A stretch of DNA of 64,000 bases, taken from the NCBI RefSeq assembly GCF_900176165.1, contig NZ_FWWU01000006.1, forward strand, positions 124,001 to 188,000. Direction: 5' to 3'. Positions 9,226 through 18,483 of the stretch are shown piece after piece. Positions within the stretch are counted from its first letter, which is position 1; the number at the start of each line of letters is the position of its first letter. The stretch is from Deinococcus hopiensis KR-140 (GTDB taxonomy: Bacteria > Deinococcota > Deinococci > Deinococcales > Deinococcaceae). The translations under genes and the position numbers were made by a program. The notes under the pieces were generated by a model, which saw only the letters and a list, made by a program, of their open reading frames with translations, ran no database searches and had not been told where the DNA came from.

Positions 9226-10167
9226 ATGCTGCGTTCGTACACTCTTGGCGTGATCACCGCAGATAGACGGGTGCAGTTTGATTTCGAAGTGGATTTCTCA
9301 AATGGCGGCGGTCTACAGGGCCAGGACTTCCGCCTTGACCTCGCGCAAGGAGAAATCAGCGATCAGGATCTCGCCGATTACATCGTGAGGGACCTGCGCC
9401 TGCTGATGGTCCGCAAGGTACGGATCCTCAACAAACGCCTCATCTCAGAGCAGCACAAGCGGAGCGCAAAGCCAGCGACGACCCCCACACGGGGATCCGG
9501 AAAAGAACCGCGCTTCGTGGATCTCAGCCACACCATTGTTGAGGGCATGGTGACCTACCAGGGCTTCCCTGCCCCGCTTGTCTGCGACTTCCTCAACCGT
9601 GAGGCCTCGCGACAGCAGTACGCCGAGGGCACAACCTTCCAAATCGGGAAAATTGAAATGGTCGGCAATACCGGCACGTACCTTGATAGTCCCTTTCACC
9701 GGTACGCTGATGGGAAAGACCTCTCTGAACTCGACCTTGCCTGCCTGGCTGACCTCGATGCTCTGGTGGTTCGCGTGACCGGAACGGATGGTCGGGCGGT
9801 AGACCGGGAAGCGTTCGTGTCGTCAGACGTCCGTGGCAAAGCGGTGCTCGTCCACACGGGTTGGGCGCAGCACTGGGGGAGTGAGCGCTACTTTGAAGGG
9901 CACCCTTTCCTCACCGAAGCGGCCGCCATTTACCTCAAGGAGCAGGGGGCGATTCTCGTTGGCATTGACTCTCTCAACATTGACGACACGAGCGGCGGAA
10001 CAAGACCGGTACACTCCACGCTTCTGGGAGCGGAGATTCTGATCGTTGAGCACCTGCGCGGGCTGGAGCAACTGCCCACGTCAGGGTTTACCTTCAGCGC
10101 CGTGCCCGTGAAGGTCAAGGGGATGGGCACATTTCCCGTGCGCGCCTTCGCCACCCTCCGCGGGTGA
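9226..10167 (+). CDS. Cyclase-family (KynB-like) hydrolase with N-terminal extra domain
   Basis: Residues about 100-313 form a cyclase/kynurenine formamidase-like hydrolase (PF04199 type), starting at RFVDLSHTIVEGMVTYQGFPAP. The metal-site motif, normally HTGTHLDxPxH, here reads NTGTYLDSPFH: the first His is Asn and the second Tyr, while Asp and the last His remain. The first 80 residues (YTLGVITADRRVQFDFEVDF ... EISDQDLADYIVRDLRLLMV) form a separate small domain that I cannot name. The ATG at 9226 is chosen because the family-like sequence begins there; the frame is open from 9163. The stop overlaps the exporter start as GTGA, so the two are coupled. Confidence 0.8.
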   Translation: MLRSYTLGVITADRRVQFDFEVDFSNGGGLQGQDFRLDLAQGEISDQDLADYIVRDLRLLMVRKVRILNKRLISEQHKRSAKPATTPTRGSGKEPRFVDLSHTIVEGMVTYQGFPAPLVCDFLNREASRQQYAEGTTFQIGKIEMVGNTGTYLDSPFHRYADGKDLSELDLACLADLDALVVRVTGTDGRAVDREAFVSSDVRGKAVLVHTGWAQHWGSERYFEGHPFLTEAAAIYLKEQGAILVGIDSLNIDDTSGGTRPVHSTLLGAEILIVEHLRGLEQLPTSGFTFSAVPVKVKGMGTFPVRAFATLRG

Positions 10168-11054
10168 AAGCAAAGCACCTGGGCGTTATCTGCGCCCTGG
10201 GAGCGGCCCTCACGTTTTCTACACTGTCAATCTTCGGAAAGCTTGCGCCGGAATTCGGGCTGAGCACAACCACACTGCTGTTCTGGCGCTTTGTACTGGC
10301 CAGCGGCGTGTTATGGAGCTTTTCGTATCGGGTGGGCTTGACCCAGCCGCTCCAACTCCGCACAGTTGCCCTGGGCCTGCTCTACGCAGCGCAGACCACG
10401 CTGTACTTCACGGCCCTTGCGCACCTCTCCGCGGGCACGACCGCACTCATCCTGTACCTGAGCCCAGCTCTGGTACTGGGCCTAACGTGGGTGAGCGGCA
10501 GACGCCCGGCGGCGGCCCACCTCGTTGCTGCAGCCTGCGCTTTGCTGGGCGTCGTGGTGCTGGCAGGGCAAGCGGACACGACCGATCAAAGCGTGTTGGG
10601 CTGGATCCTGGCCCTCAGCTCCTCCTTTTGCTACGCGCTTTACCTGTTTCTGGGAGAGCGGCTCCTGAACGGCGCAGCCGCTGTACCCGTCACGGCCCAC
10701 ACAACGCTCGGAACAGCGCTGGGCCTCGGATTGCTGGGGTGGCACACCCAGCAGTTACATCTTCCCTCGACGGTACAGCAGTGGAGCTTGACTGGTGTCG
10801 TTGCGCTGTTCCCAACGGTACTGGCCCTTCCCGCAACGCTCTTCGCCTCCCAGCGATTGGGGGCAGACCGCACAGCGCTGCTGCTCGTCCTGGAACCAGT
10901 CTTCGTCCTGGTCCTCGCCGCTGCACTGCTGCATGAGCCTGTCGGTCCAGCGCAGTGGTCCGGAGGAGGGTTGATCTTGCTCGGTGCTGTACTGGTGGCC
11001 CGAGCACCCATGATGCGAACAACTGCACCTGCGGAAAACGAGGGTCATGCCTGA
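10164..11054 (+). CDS. EamA/DMT-family membrane transporter
   Basis: A 296-residue protein with ten predicted hydrophobic helices in two EamA repeats (first repeat starting GVICALGAALTFSTLSIFGKLAPEFGLSTTTLLFWRF, second at VLGWILALSSSFCYALYLFLGERLL). The family exports or takes up small metabolites such as amino acids. The GTG start overlaps the cyclase stop by four bases. Together with the divergent LysR regulator the arrangement suggests a catabolic or detoxifying hydrolase whose product or substrate is moved by this carrier; the compound is unknown. Confidence 0.85.
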   Translation: MKAKHLGVICALGAALTFSTLSIFGKLAPEFGLSTTTLLFWRFVLASGVLWSFSYRVGLTQPLQLRTVALGLLYAAQTTLYFTALAHLSAGTTALILYLSPALVLGLTWVSGRRPAAAHLVAAACALLGVVVLAGQADTTDQSVLGWILALSSSFCYALYLFLGERLLNGAAAVPVTAHTTLGTALGLGLLGWHTQQLHLPSTVQQWSLTGVVALFPTVLALPATLFASQRLGADRTALLLVLEPVFVLVLAAALLHEPVGPAQWSGGGLILLGAVLVARAPMMRTTAPAENEGHA

Positions 11055-11251
11055 GTCCCTTGCGTAACGGAGGTGGACGTGAGGACCGCTTTGCCTGGCT
11101 GGTGACGGCGTACGAACAGTCAGGGGCGCAACTTCACACGGAGGCCGTCCGGAGGTGCCCGCCAGTTCCTCCGGCCGCTCATTTGTGGGTTGTGCATCTG
11201 CCGTGCTCGGGCCAATCCAGATTGGAAGAGTGCCGTGGTAGCACCTGGCCT

Positions 11252-11863
11252 TCACTTTACAAAGACGAACGTGGCCAGATGGAGGCGGTCGGGTAAAATT
11301 CCAGGCGCGAAGGTGGGCTCCGGTAGCGCATATGTCCGGGCAATGTCGCAAATGGCTTTAGGAGACAAGTTCACAGCCAGATAGATGTCTTGACGTGCTG
11401 GCTGCAAACCAGCTTCTTGCAAAACCCTCTGGGTCATCGGGTCATTCCCTTCCGGGGGAGGGCCAAAGAGGGACCAGAACATCATCAGGTGCGATCCGCC
11501 CTGTACTGCGACCACCAACTTGCCACCAGGTTGGAGAACCCGCAGCGCTTCACGGAGTGCTTGCGTTGAATCAGTGACGTGAAATAGGCTGCGGACGAAC
11601 AGAACCACCTCAAAGGACGCATCCGGAAAAGCAAGTGTCTCGGCTTGACCGCAGAGCACTCCAGGGCCTGGCACAGGATCGAGCCCCACCCGTACACCCT
11701 GATGGCCACGCTCGTGTAAGCACATGAGGAGCTGGCCCGCGCCGGCTCCGATATCCAGGATGTCGCTGTTGATTGGCAGATCGAGAGCGTCCAGCAACGG
11801 CCGGTAGGGCCAGCGTTGGCCACAGAGCTCGGAGAGCAGAGCATCACGATGGGCCAAGGTCAT
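11252..11863 (-). CDS. Class I SAM-dependent methyltransferase
   Basis: A 203-residue methyltransferase with motif I ILDIGAGAGQLL (about residues 34-45), a following acidic residue (VGLDPVPG), and the post-core ASFEVVLFVRSLFHV and LREALRVLQPGGKLVVAV. It resembles the Methyltransf_11 (UbiE-like) group; the substrate cannot be told. It is convergent to the EamA gene, and 11055-11251 between them shows no gene I can support. Confidence 0.82.
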   Translation of the reverse strand: MTLAHRDALLSELCGQRWPYRPLLDALDLPINSDILDIGAGAGQLLMCLHERGHQGVRVGLDPVPGPGVLCGQAETLAFPDASFEVVLFVRSLFHVTDSTQALREALRVLQPGGKLVVAVQGGSHLMMFWSLFGPPPEGNDPMTQRVLQEAGLQPARQDIYLAVNLSPKAICDIARTYALPEPTFAPGILPDRLHLATFVFVK

Positions 11864-11976
11864 ATCCCCAGCGTAGTGGAAGAGGCCTTTTTAATTTCCT
11901 GGAAGGAAGGCACTGTACCTGATCCACAAGTTCTCCTCCCGCATCCTGAGTAAAGGAATTGCTTTTAAGGTGGGGT

Positions 11977-12234
11977 ATGCCGGACACGCTTCCGGAGAAG
12001 GATCTCGCCGAGGGTATCCGGAAACATGCTGAGCAATTCGAGCATCCTGTAACTGAGAACCGCGCCCTTTGAGCAAAAAACGTGCGGCTGAAAAAGCGGA
12101 TTGAAGAACTGGAGCGCAAAAACCGGAAGTGCGCCGCACCTCACAGCCGGGAGACGCGCAAGACAGACCCAAAATCGCCTGAGGCGCGGATCAACTGCCC
12201 GCTTCAAGCGGGGCTCGGCAGACCGCCAAGATCA
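11977..12234 (+). pseudogene. IS66-type transposase N-terminal fragment
   Basis: The plus strand encodes MPDTLPEKDLAEGIRKHAEQ and then, after an in-frame TGA, AKNVRLKKRIEELERKNRKC. This is the start pattern of IS66 TnpC (LRAENARLKARIEELERKL...). The Ser/Pro-rich and catalytic parts are missing, so only a relic of about 80 codons remains. The stretch to 12400 shows nothing else coding. Confidence 0.5.
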
Positions 12235-12406
12235 CGCTGACGTTCTTCGCCCGTGGACCGCAAAACGCGGTGTACCCGGGCATGGGAGCGACTCCCGTTT
12301 CGGTTTCCAGCAGTTCGGCGCAAGTGGTCAGCCCCTACGCGGGGAGAATGGGCCCACCCTCAGTCGCCGCGCACTGTCTCGTCCTCCCACTTGCTCTCCT
12401 CAGCTG

Positions 12407-12422
12407 GTGAGTGTACACTCAC
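12407..12422. promoter_or_regulatory. Palindromic operator upstream of the TetR gene
   Basis: GTGAGTGTACACTCAC is a perfect 16-base palindrome ending 4 bases before the ATG of the TetR regulator. Its place and form fit an autoregulatory operator. A near-identical half-site pair stands before the quinone oxidoreductase gene at 13050-13065. Confidence 0.65.
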
Positions 12423-12426
12423 TCAC

Positions 12427-13011
12427 ATGACGCCTGTCAACAGCCCTCTTTCCACGGCCGAAGCGCGCCGTGAAACAGTCCTGAGAAGTGCTGTGGTCGT
12501 CTTCGCCCGCTCCGGTTACCTGGGCACACCCATCACCGCCGTGGCCGAGCATGCCGGGATTTCCCCCGCCTACGTCTTCAAGCTCTTCCCCAGCAAAGAG
12601 GCCCTGTTCGTCGCCACGCTTGACCGTTGTTTTCACCTTGTGGAGGCGGCGCTGATTCGCGGCGCCCAGGCCAGTACCGATCAGACACCGGAGGGCGTCG
12701 TGTGGGCCATGGGAGGCGCCTACGCCGAGCTGATCTCCGACCGTTCCCTCATCATGCTGCAAGTCCACGCCCAATCCGCGGCGGACGTTCCAGAGATCGG
12801 TACAGCCCTGCGAAAGGGGCTGCAACGGATCACGACTTTCGTCAAAAGTCGCTCTGGCGCCTCCGATGAGGCGGTTCAACGGTTCATGGCGTACGGCCAG
12901 TTGTGTCACCTCATTGTTACGGCTGCCCTCGATGCCGAGGACGCCCCCTGGGCACAGCTCCTCACCTCCGGCTTCCGCCATCCCCCAGACGTCGGCTCTG
13001 AGCGCCCCTAG
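12427..13011 (+). CDS. TetR-family transcriptional regulator
   Basis: A 194-residue TetR regulator. The N-terminal HTH is clear (ARRETVLRSAVVVFARSGYLGTPITAVAEHAGISPAYVFKLFPSKEALFVATL, about residues 12-64), followed by a less conserved ligand domain. The frame stays open upstream, but the ATG at 12427 is chosen because the HTH has the usual short lead-in from there. It is followed by a quinone oxidoreductase gene in the same direction, and both genes have similar palindromes ahead of them, so it most likely represses itself and that gene, with a quinone or other electrophile as possible inducer. Confidence 0.88.
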   Translation: MTPVNSPLSTAEARRETVLRSAVVVFARSGYLGTPITAVAEHAGISPAYVFKLFPSKEALFVATLDRCFHLVEAALIRGAQASTDQTPEGVVWAMGGAYAELISDRSLIMLQVHAQSAADVPEIGTALRKGLQRITTFVKSRSGASDEAVQRFMAYGQLCHLIVTAALDAEDAPWAQLLTSGFRHPPDVGSERP

Positions 13012-13049
13012 GGTCCACGCTTTAGCCAGGTCAAGCCCTTCTTCCTATA

Positions 13050-13065
13050 GTGAGTGATCAGTCAC
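13050..13065. promoter_or_regulatory. Second TetR-type operator, before the oxidoreductase gene
   Basis: GTGAGTGATCAGTCAC is a near-palindrome (one mismatched pair, bases 5 and 12) that shares the GTGAGTG half with the operator at 12407-12422. It lies 42 bases before the chosen ATG of the oxidoreductase, overlapping the likely promoter region. Confidence 0.6.
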
Positions 13066-13107
13066 GCAATAACATCTTTTCAAGCCTTTCCTAGCAGGAG
13101 CACCCTC

Positions 13108-14145
13108 ATGATCAACGCCAGCACTCTGACCACCGAAATTGTGATGCCCGGCCTCGTCCAACCCTCCGGTTTACAACTTCGGGAACGCGCCCTTCCCATC
13201 CCCGTCGCAGGTCAGGCTTTGGTCCAGATTGACGCCAGCGGCGTGTCCTTCGCCGAGCAATCCATGCGGCGTGGCCTTTACCCTGGACAGCCGAAATTCC
13301 CCTTCGTCCCCGGCTACGACTTTGTGGGCACGGTGCGCGCTGTGGGCCCAGGCATTGACGGGCACCTTATTGGGACGCGGGTCGCTGCCGTGACCAAGAC
13401 TGGCGGGTGGGCCACCCACACCCTCGTCCCCGCGACCGACCTGGTGCCCGTCCCACCCGCCCTCGATCCGGCCCTGGTCGAAGCGGTGCTCGTCAATGGC
13501 GTGACGGCGTGGCAGATGCTGTACCGCCAGGCGCACGTCAAGGCAGGTCAGACCATCCTGGTTCACGGTGCCAATGGCGGCGTCGGCACGGTCCTGAGTC
13601 AGCTCGCCCTCCACGCCGGGGTCCGGGTCATTGGCACCGCCGCGCCAAGGCACCACGGTGCCCTGCAGGCGATGGGGGTCGAACCTGTGGATTACAGTGC
13701 TCGGGACCTGGCGGCGCGTGTCCGGAATCTGGCCCCCGGGGGCGTCGACGCGGCCTTCGACCACCTCGGCCTGGAGAGTACGCACGTCTCCTTCAGTTTA
13801 CTGGCCCGTGGTGGGAGCCTCATCGCGTACGGCAACGCGGCGGCCCTCAACGGCACAGACTCAATGGTCAGCGTCTTTGTGAAACTGATGGCCCAGCTCA
13901 CGCTCTGGAACGCGCTCCCCAACACGCACCACGTCGCGTTCTACAACTTCTGGGCCGGTCATTCCGTGGGCCGGGCGGCCTTCCGTCGCCGGTTTCACCA
14001 GGACCTGTTGGCGGTGCTGGACCTGCTGGAGCAGGGCGCCATTACCCCACGCATTGCCGCCCGGTTTCCGCTGAGCGAGGCGGCCGCGGCGCTGGAACTC
14101 GCAGAATCCCGCACGGTGCAGGGCAAGGTGGTGATCGTCCCCTGA
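13108..14145 (+). CDS. MDR-family NADPH:quinone oxidoreductase
   Basis: A 345-residue zinc-free medium-chain reductase. The N-terminal GroES-like fold (ALVQIDASGVSFAEQSMRRGLYPGQPKFPFVPGYDFVGTVRAVG) is followed by the quinone reductase NADPH-binding motif (VHGANGGVGTVLSQLAL) and then AAFDHLGLE. No catalytic or structural zinc Cys cluster is present. The ATG at 13108 has CAGGAG 7 bases upstream, so it is preferred over upstream in-frame codons. The product probably reduces quinones or enones and is controlled by the adjacent TetR protein. Confidence 0.88.
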   Translation: MINASTLTTEIVMPGLVQPSGLQLRERALPIPVAGQALVQIDASGVSFAEQSMRRGLYPGQPKFPFVPGYDFVGTVRAVGPGIDGHLIGTRVAAVTKTGGWATHTLVPATDLVPVPPALDPALVEAVLVNGVTAWQMLYRQAHVKAGQTILVHGANGGVGTVLSQLALHAGVRVIGTAAPRHHGALQAMGVEPVDYSARDLAARVRNLAPGGVDAAFDHLGLESTHVSFSLLARGGSLIAYGNAAALNGTDSMVSVFVKLMAQLTLWNALPNTHHVAFYNFWAGHSVGRAAFRRRFHQDLLAVLDLLEQGAITPRIAARFPLSEAAAALELAESRTVQGKVVIVP

Positions 14146-14677
14146 GCGGGGTGCCTGCCCCACAGGCCCAAATGAACCCGTGACCTGCAATCAGTGCCCA
14201 GACAAACCTCCCGGGCGTGGGCGAGCCGCCGCAAGCGGCGAGGCCGAGCAGCAGGGCAATGAGACCCAGGGATCGGTTCTCCGCGCTCATACCTACCCGG
14301 TCCGCTGTTCGAGCCCCGAGCGGTGCGTGCCGATCTTACGCAGCAGGTTCATTTGCGTCTATCTCTTGGGAATTGAGGCGTCAATGCGGCAGCAGCAAGG
14401 CGAGGCGCTTGATCAAGCCGGAGAGCGGGGCAGGGGACAATTCGTGTGCGTTCAGGGCTCTGGTGGTGTGTTTCAAAGGTCCTTTAACAGTTTCGCAAGG
14501 TGAGGCGCGAGTCATCTACCCGCTTCGCCTGTTCTGCAACTGTCAACGTTTTTCTGGAACGGACCACCAGAGAAGGCTGGGCTGAGGCTTCACTGTACGC
14601 TTACCGCTCGACAGAACCGCTCCAGCTGATTAAATGACAGATGTAGCGCGGTCCATCGTATGGCTCAATGAACGCCT
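14146..14677. other. Intergenic stretch, no supported gene
   Basis: This 532-base gap holds one minus-strand frame (14042-14290) with a lipoprotein-like start (SLGLIALLLGLAACGGS) and a hydrophobic stretch (FVWALIAGHGFIWAC). It is short, overlaps the oxidoreductase 3' end and has no convincing ribosome site, so I do not call it a gene. Confidence 0.4.
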
Positions 14678-15364
14678 ATGACCTGGCAATTTGATGAAGC
14701 AAAGGCAGCAGGACCCGAACACCTCGCTGCAGAGCACGTGACAGCCTATGACCGGAAAGCGCGGTTCGACCCCACCTCTGAGCTACAGCTCCTCCAGGCC
14801 TTGGGCTTGAGCTCGACCTCTGAGGTGCTGGATCTGGGCGCGGGGACCGGAGAATTCGCGCTTGCAGCGGCGAAGATGTGCCGCCGCGTGGTGGCTGTAG
14901 ATATTTCACAAACCATGCTCAAGGTGCTCCACCGCAAGGCGTTGCAAGCCCTTGCCACCAATCTGGAAGTCGTAAACAGCGGACTCCTTCAATTCGTTCC
15001 AGACGGTGACTTTGATTTCGTCTACTGCCGGAACACCTTGCATCACCTCCCGGATTTCTGGAAGGTTCAGGCCTTAGGGCGGATGCACGCCGCATTGCGT
15101 CCTGGTGGCGTCCTTCGCCTCCGTGATCTGGCGTTCTCTTTTGAACCTCAGGAAAGCGGCGTCCGGATTGAGGCCTGGTTGACCCAGGCTGAGCAGCAAC
15201 CGGGAGGTTTCCCACGGGCAGAACTCGAAGCCCACGTGCGCGGAGAATTCAGTACCTTTACCTGGCTTCTTGAACCCATGCTGGTGCGTACTGGTTTTGC
15301 TCTTGAATCGGTGGTGTACAGTCCATCGGGAATTTTCGCGGCTTACGTCTGCCGTCGCCTCTGA
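14678..15364 (+). CDS. Class I SAM-dependent methyltransferase
   Basis: A 228-residue methyltransferase unrelated in detail to the one at 11252-11863. Motif I is VLDLGAGTGEFALAAA, followed by VVAVDISQTML (acidic residue binding the ribose), DFDFVYCRNTLHHLPDFW and RMHAALRPGGVLRLRDLAF. The N-terminus (AAEHVTAYDRKARFDP) is like ubiE-type family members that act on small molecules. No neighbour points to the substrate. Confidence 0.84.
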   Translation: MTWQFDEAKAAGPEHLAAEHVTAYDRKARFDPTSELQLLQALGLSSTSEVLDLGAGTGEFALAAAKMCRRVVAVDISQTMLKVLHRKALQALATNLEVVNSGLLQFVPDGDFDFVYCRNTLHHLPDFWKVQALGRMHAALRPGGVLRLRDLAFSFEPQESGVRIEAWLTQAEQQPGGFPRAELEAHVRGEFSTFTWLLEPMLVRTGFALESVVYSPSGIFAAYVCRRL

Positions 15365-15650
15365 ATACGCCCCGAAGTACAGAGAGAAACCACTTCCTCT
15401 AAATGTCAGGATTTCTCGCTGACAGGCAAAAGGTGGCGGGGAAGGATGCTCGCGATGAATTCACATTCTGGCCATGCCTTCTGGCCCATCTGGAATGGCC
15501 TGCTCTACGCCCCTCCCCCACGCGGGGCAGCCCCAGGCCCCCAGGCCACCAATGTTTTTGGTCATTCGTATGGGCATCACCAGCGCGTGGTGGACAAGTG
15601 AGAGGTGACGCGAAAGCCCTCCCAGCGTCTTCCTTTCACGCTGAGACAGT

Positions 15651-16760
15651 ATGTCTGTACTGACCCTCCTCGCGGGCGTCCTGCTGCTGCTGCTGCTGCT
15701 GCGGGACGTCTACGTCACCGTGTTCGTGGCGCGGGGGCCTGCAGGACCCATCACGGGTCGCCTGTACGTGTACGCCTGGCAGCTCTGGCACCGATTGTTC
15801 GGGCACAGCACACCCGAAGCCAGGCGGCGGCTGTCTCATCTGGGTCCCCTGCTGGTGCCGCTCACCATTCTGATCTGGGCCTTCGTGCTGTGGTTGGGGT
15901 TCGCCTTGATCTTCCTGCCCTACGCGCGGCAATTTCAACTGGATGGTGCCGCGCCTTTTCCGGGTTGGTTCAATGCGTTGTACATCAGTGGGTACAGCAT
16001 CACCACCTTGGGTATCGGTGACGTGACACCGACCGGTATGGCGCTGAGATTGGTTATGGTTCTGGCGGGCGCGACGGGTTTCATCCTGATTACGGTTGCG
16101 GTCACCTACCTCCTGTCCGTATCGGGAGCGCTGGGACGGATGACGTCCCTGTCCTTTGAGATTTACCGCTTTGTTGGCCGAGATGAAGGATATGGGCCGG
16201 TCAACGTCCTGATCGTCGCTGCGCGTACCCAGTCCCATGATGAACTGACAAACTGGTTGGGGAGTACCGCCTCGGCTCTGTCCCAAGTGGTGCAGTCGGA
16301 AGATGAATTTCCGCTGCTGCACTACTTTCATATGCCGAACGAGCGGGCCATGCCGCTCGCCCTCGCGGACCTGCTGGAAATCGTGACCCTCTGCCGAACC
16401 CTGCTGGACCCGGAGGTGTATCCCGTGGTGACGCAGGGACTGGTGAGCGCGGGAACGCAACGGATCGTCATGCGGTACTTCCACGCGCTTCGCCCTAAGT
16501 ACGAACGCATTCAGGTGGAAGCTGGACGTGTCGAACAGGACCGGCAAAGGCGGTTCGAAGCGTCTTGGGCAGCGCTCGAAGCCGGTGGGGTCAGGCTGCG
16601 CACGAAAGGCGAAGCCTGGCAGCGGTACTGGGAGCTTCGGCAGGAGTGGGATACGCAGAGCGCAAGTTTGTGCCTGCAATTTGGCTACCCGTGCCTGGAG
16701 GACTGGCCCGCTCTCCCCGGACGTCAACCTGGAGCCCGGAAGGACTTCGTGGAGGATTGA
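15651..16760 (+). CDS. Potassium-channel-like membrane protein (2-TM pore type)
   Basis: A 369-residue protein with a hydrophobic N-terminal helix (residues 2-18), a helix at about 66-89 (LLVPLTILIWAFVLWLGFAL), a pore loop with selectivity-filter sequence TTLGIGD near residue 122, and another helix (LVMVLAGATGFILITVAVTYLLS). The filter has GIGD where typical K+ channels have GYGD, so selectivity is uncertain. The 210-residue C-terminal cytoplasmic part has no recognised RCK/TrkA-N glycine motif. The same ion-channel-plus-unknown-tail layout is known in small bacterial membrane proteins of unproven function. Confidence 0.78.
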   Translation: MSVLTLLAGVLLLLLLLRDVYVTVFVARGPAGPITGRLYVYAWQLWHRLFGHSTPEARRRLSHLGPLLVPLTILIWAFVLWLGFALIFLPYARQFQLDGAAPFPGWFNALYISGYSITTLGIGDVTPTGMALRLVMVLAGATGFILITVAVTYLLSVSGALGRMTSLSFEIYRFVGRDEGYGPVNVLIVAARTQSHDELTNWLGSTASALSQVVQSEDEFPLLHYFHMPNERAMPLALADLLEIVTLCRTLLDPEVYPVVTQGLVSAGTQRIVMRYFHALRPKYERIQVEAGRVEQDRQRRFEASWAALEAGGVRLRTKGEAWQRYWELRQEWDTQSASLCLQFGYPCLEDWPALPGRQPGARKDFVED

Positions 16761-17097
16761 GCGACACGCCGGGTTGTCCAGGCGCTCGTCTGATGCGGGC
16801 TCCAGATCACCCGTTCCGTCCGCTCTGCAAACGATTCAATCGGATTTTGTCCAACCCGCTCTCCCCTTGGTGTTCCGCGAGACCCTTCTCTACCTCCCGG
16901 TCCAAGCCCGGCCATGGTGACCAGCTGCCATGTAGGCCAAGTCCACTCACGCTCACGGCGAGCAGCGTTGATCCCCAGTTGGCCCAACTTGTAACGCCCC
17001 CGCCGCACAGGCTTCCCACACGGGGAACAGGAGCGCTTATCCTCGCCCGTTCCACACCCCGGTCGGCCATTCATCCATTCCTTCCAAAGGACGTCTC
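16761..17097. other. Intergenic stretch, no supported gene
   Basis: Nothing convincing is seen in these 337 bases. A minus-strand frame includes CSPCGKPVRRGRYKLGQLG, slightly zinc-ribbon-like, but it has no start or continuation. Confidence 0.35.
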
Positions 17098-18050
17098 ATG
17101 ACGCAGCGCGCCCTGCACTACTACCCCTGCCTGCAGAGCTCCTCCTACGAACACCCGGAAGACCGCCGTTTGCCCGCCTCCATCAAGGCCGTCAAGGGCT
17201 TTGACCAGCTGGTCAGAGCCTTCTACCGAGCCGGCCGAATACGCCCTCAACCTTATTGACAACGTCCGCGTCACCCCCCACCAGTACCCGCAGCTCTACC
17301 TGCTGTTCAAGTGGGCCGTCAAAGCCCTCGACTCGACGTGCCCGAACCCGGAACTCTTCGTTGACCAGAGCCAGGGCGTCAGCGCCCATACAGCAGGTAC
17401 CAAGCACCCCCACACCGTCGTCAATGCGGGCTTGCTCGAGACCTTTACCGAGGACGAAATCCTGTTCGTCCTCGCGCACGAACTGGGCACATCAAGTCTG
17501 GGCATGTGCTGTATACGACCCTCTCGCGGTTTCTCGCCGCGGTGCTCTCCTCGTCGTTGGGCGGCATTCCCTTCCTCGGTCCAGCCTTCGCCCAGGCCCT
17601 CCAGCTCGGCTTCCTGCGCTGGTCCCGGCAGGCCGAGTTCACCGCGGACCCCGCCGCTCACCTCGTCGTCAATGACCCAACCGTCGCCCGGAGCGTGATG
17701 CTTAAACTGGCCGGCGACTGCCCTGGGGGGCTCCGCTTTCAGGTGCTGGCCCCTGGTTTTCCTCAACCAGATCAGGACGGCAGCCCCGTGGAGACGCCGT
17801 ACCCGGTCCTGCTACGTCAACTCAACGTACGTCATCTGGCGCTGGAAAAACAGGCAGGGCTGGAGACGTTTCTGGCGCAGGTGGGTGAGGTGGTGGCGGA
17901 GGAGGAGTTCGGCCTGGTACCCACGGCTCCCACCCCCGCTGATGGGGCAGCGCTGCTCAAAGCGGGCATTCTCAATCCTGAAGAGCATGCACGCGCGGTG
18001 ACCCGCCTTAAAACTTTGGACGAGATGGACGGCTTTCCTACCTGGAGCAT
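17098..18050 (+). pseudogene. M48-family zinc metalloprotease, frameshifted
   Basis: The gene begins MTQRALHYYPCLQSSSYEHP with a good match to membrane-associated M48 proteases, then shifts frame near 17225-17235 (RAFY to EPAEYALNLIDNVRV). The next part is HPHTVVNAGLLETFTEDEILFVLAHELG. One base is missing at about 17491, so the zinc motif HELGHIKSGH is broken. A third frame continues with LYTTLSRFLAAVLSSSLGG and RQAEFTADPAA, where the third zinc ligand Glu is still readable. The tail runs directly into repeat A1. Two frameshifts leave no active product unless they are sequencing errors. Confidence 0.82.
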
Positions 18051-18175
18051 GTGTCAACGTGCGGACTCCTTTTTGACCGAGTCCGGCGAGCGAACCGGAA
18101 TGCGCATGGGGAGAATGGGGCGCCGTGAGGAGTGCCCCTCCACGCGCGGCGCCATTCGGACAACTGCGCGAAGCA
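18045..18175 (+). repeat. Interspersed repeat family A, copy 1
   Basis: One of eight related copies. The unit begins TGTCAA, then a T-rich block CTTTTTGACCG, CGGCGAGCGAACC, a hairpin segment GGGGCGCCGTGAGGAGTGCCCC, and ends near GGCGCCATTCGGACAA. It abuts the broken M48 gene. Confidence 0.8.
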
Positions 18176-18483
18176 TCCGGCTAACTCGGAACGAGAAAAA
18201 AGGCAACCTGACCCTTGAGGAGTTGCCGGCAAAGAAGCCCGCCGTCTTGAAGAAGCTCCGAGAGCAGCGGCGGAAATGGCCGCGGGAATGTGCGCACCGC
18301 AAGATCTGCCTGGGCAGCAGCAACACCGTTGGACCCCAACGGCGAGTACCGCTGCCGTTCGGGAGAGGTCAGGTGCTGGCAATGATTCTCAGCAAGGCGT
18401 TCGTGCCCGCGGACGACGCGCACTTCACCGACAAGTCTCCACCCTGACTCCAATTGACTCCCGGCGCGGGTCTTCTCCGGGGT
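18176..18483. other. Non-coding or decayed stretch after repeat A1
   Basis: The frame of the preceding gene happens to stay open to 18447, with pieces such as LTLEELPAKKPAVLKKLREQ and VLAMILSKAFVPADDAHFTD that look protein-like but match no family I know. It may be the end of another decayed gene. Confidence 0.4.

Noticed and set aside
14042..14290. Small lipoprotein on the minus strand
   Set aside because: A LAAC lipobox-like start is visible, but the frame overlaps the oxidoreductase end, has no good ribosome site and no family match.
15636..16727. A 363-codon minus-strand frame opposite the channel gene
   Set aside because: It mirrors the channel gene, is rich in Arg/Gln/His and has no family pattern.
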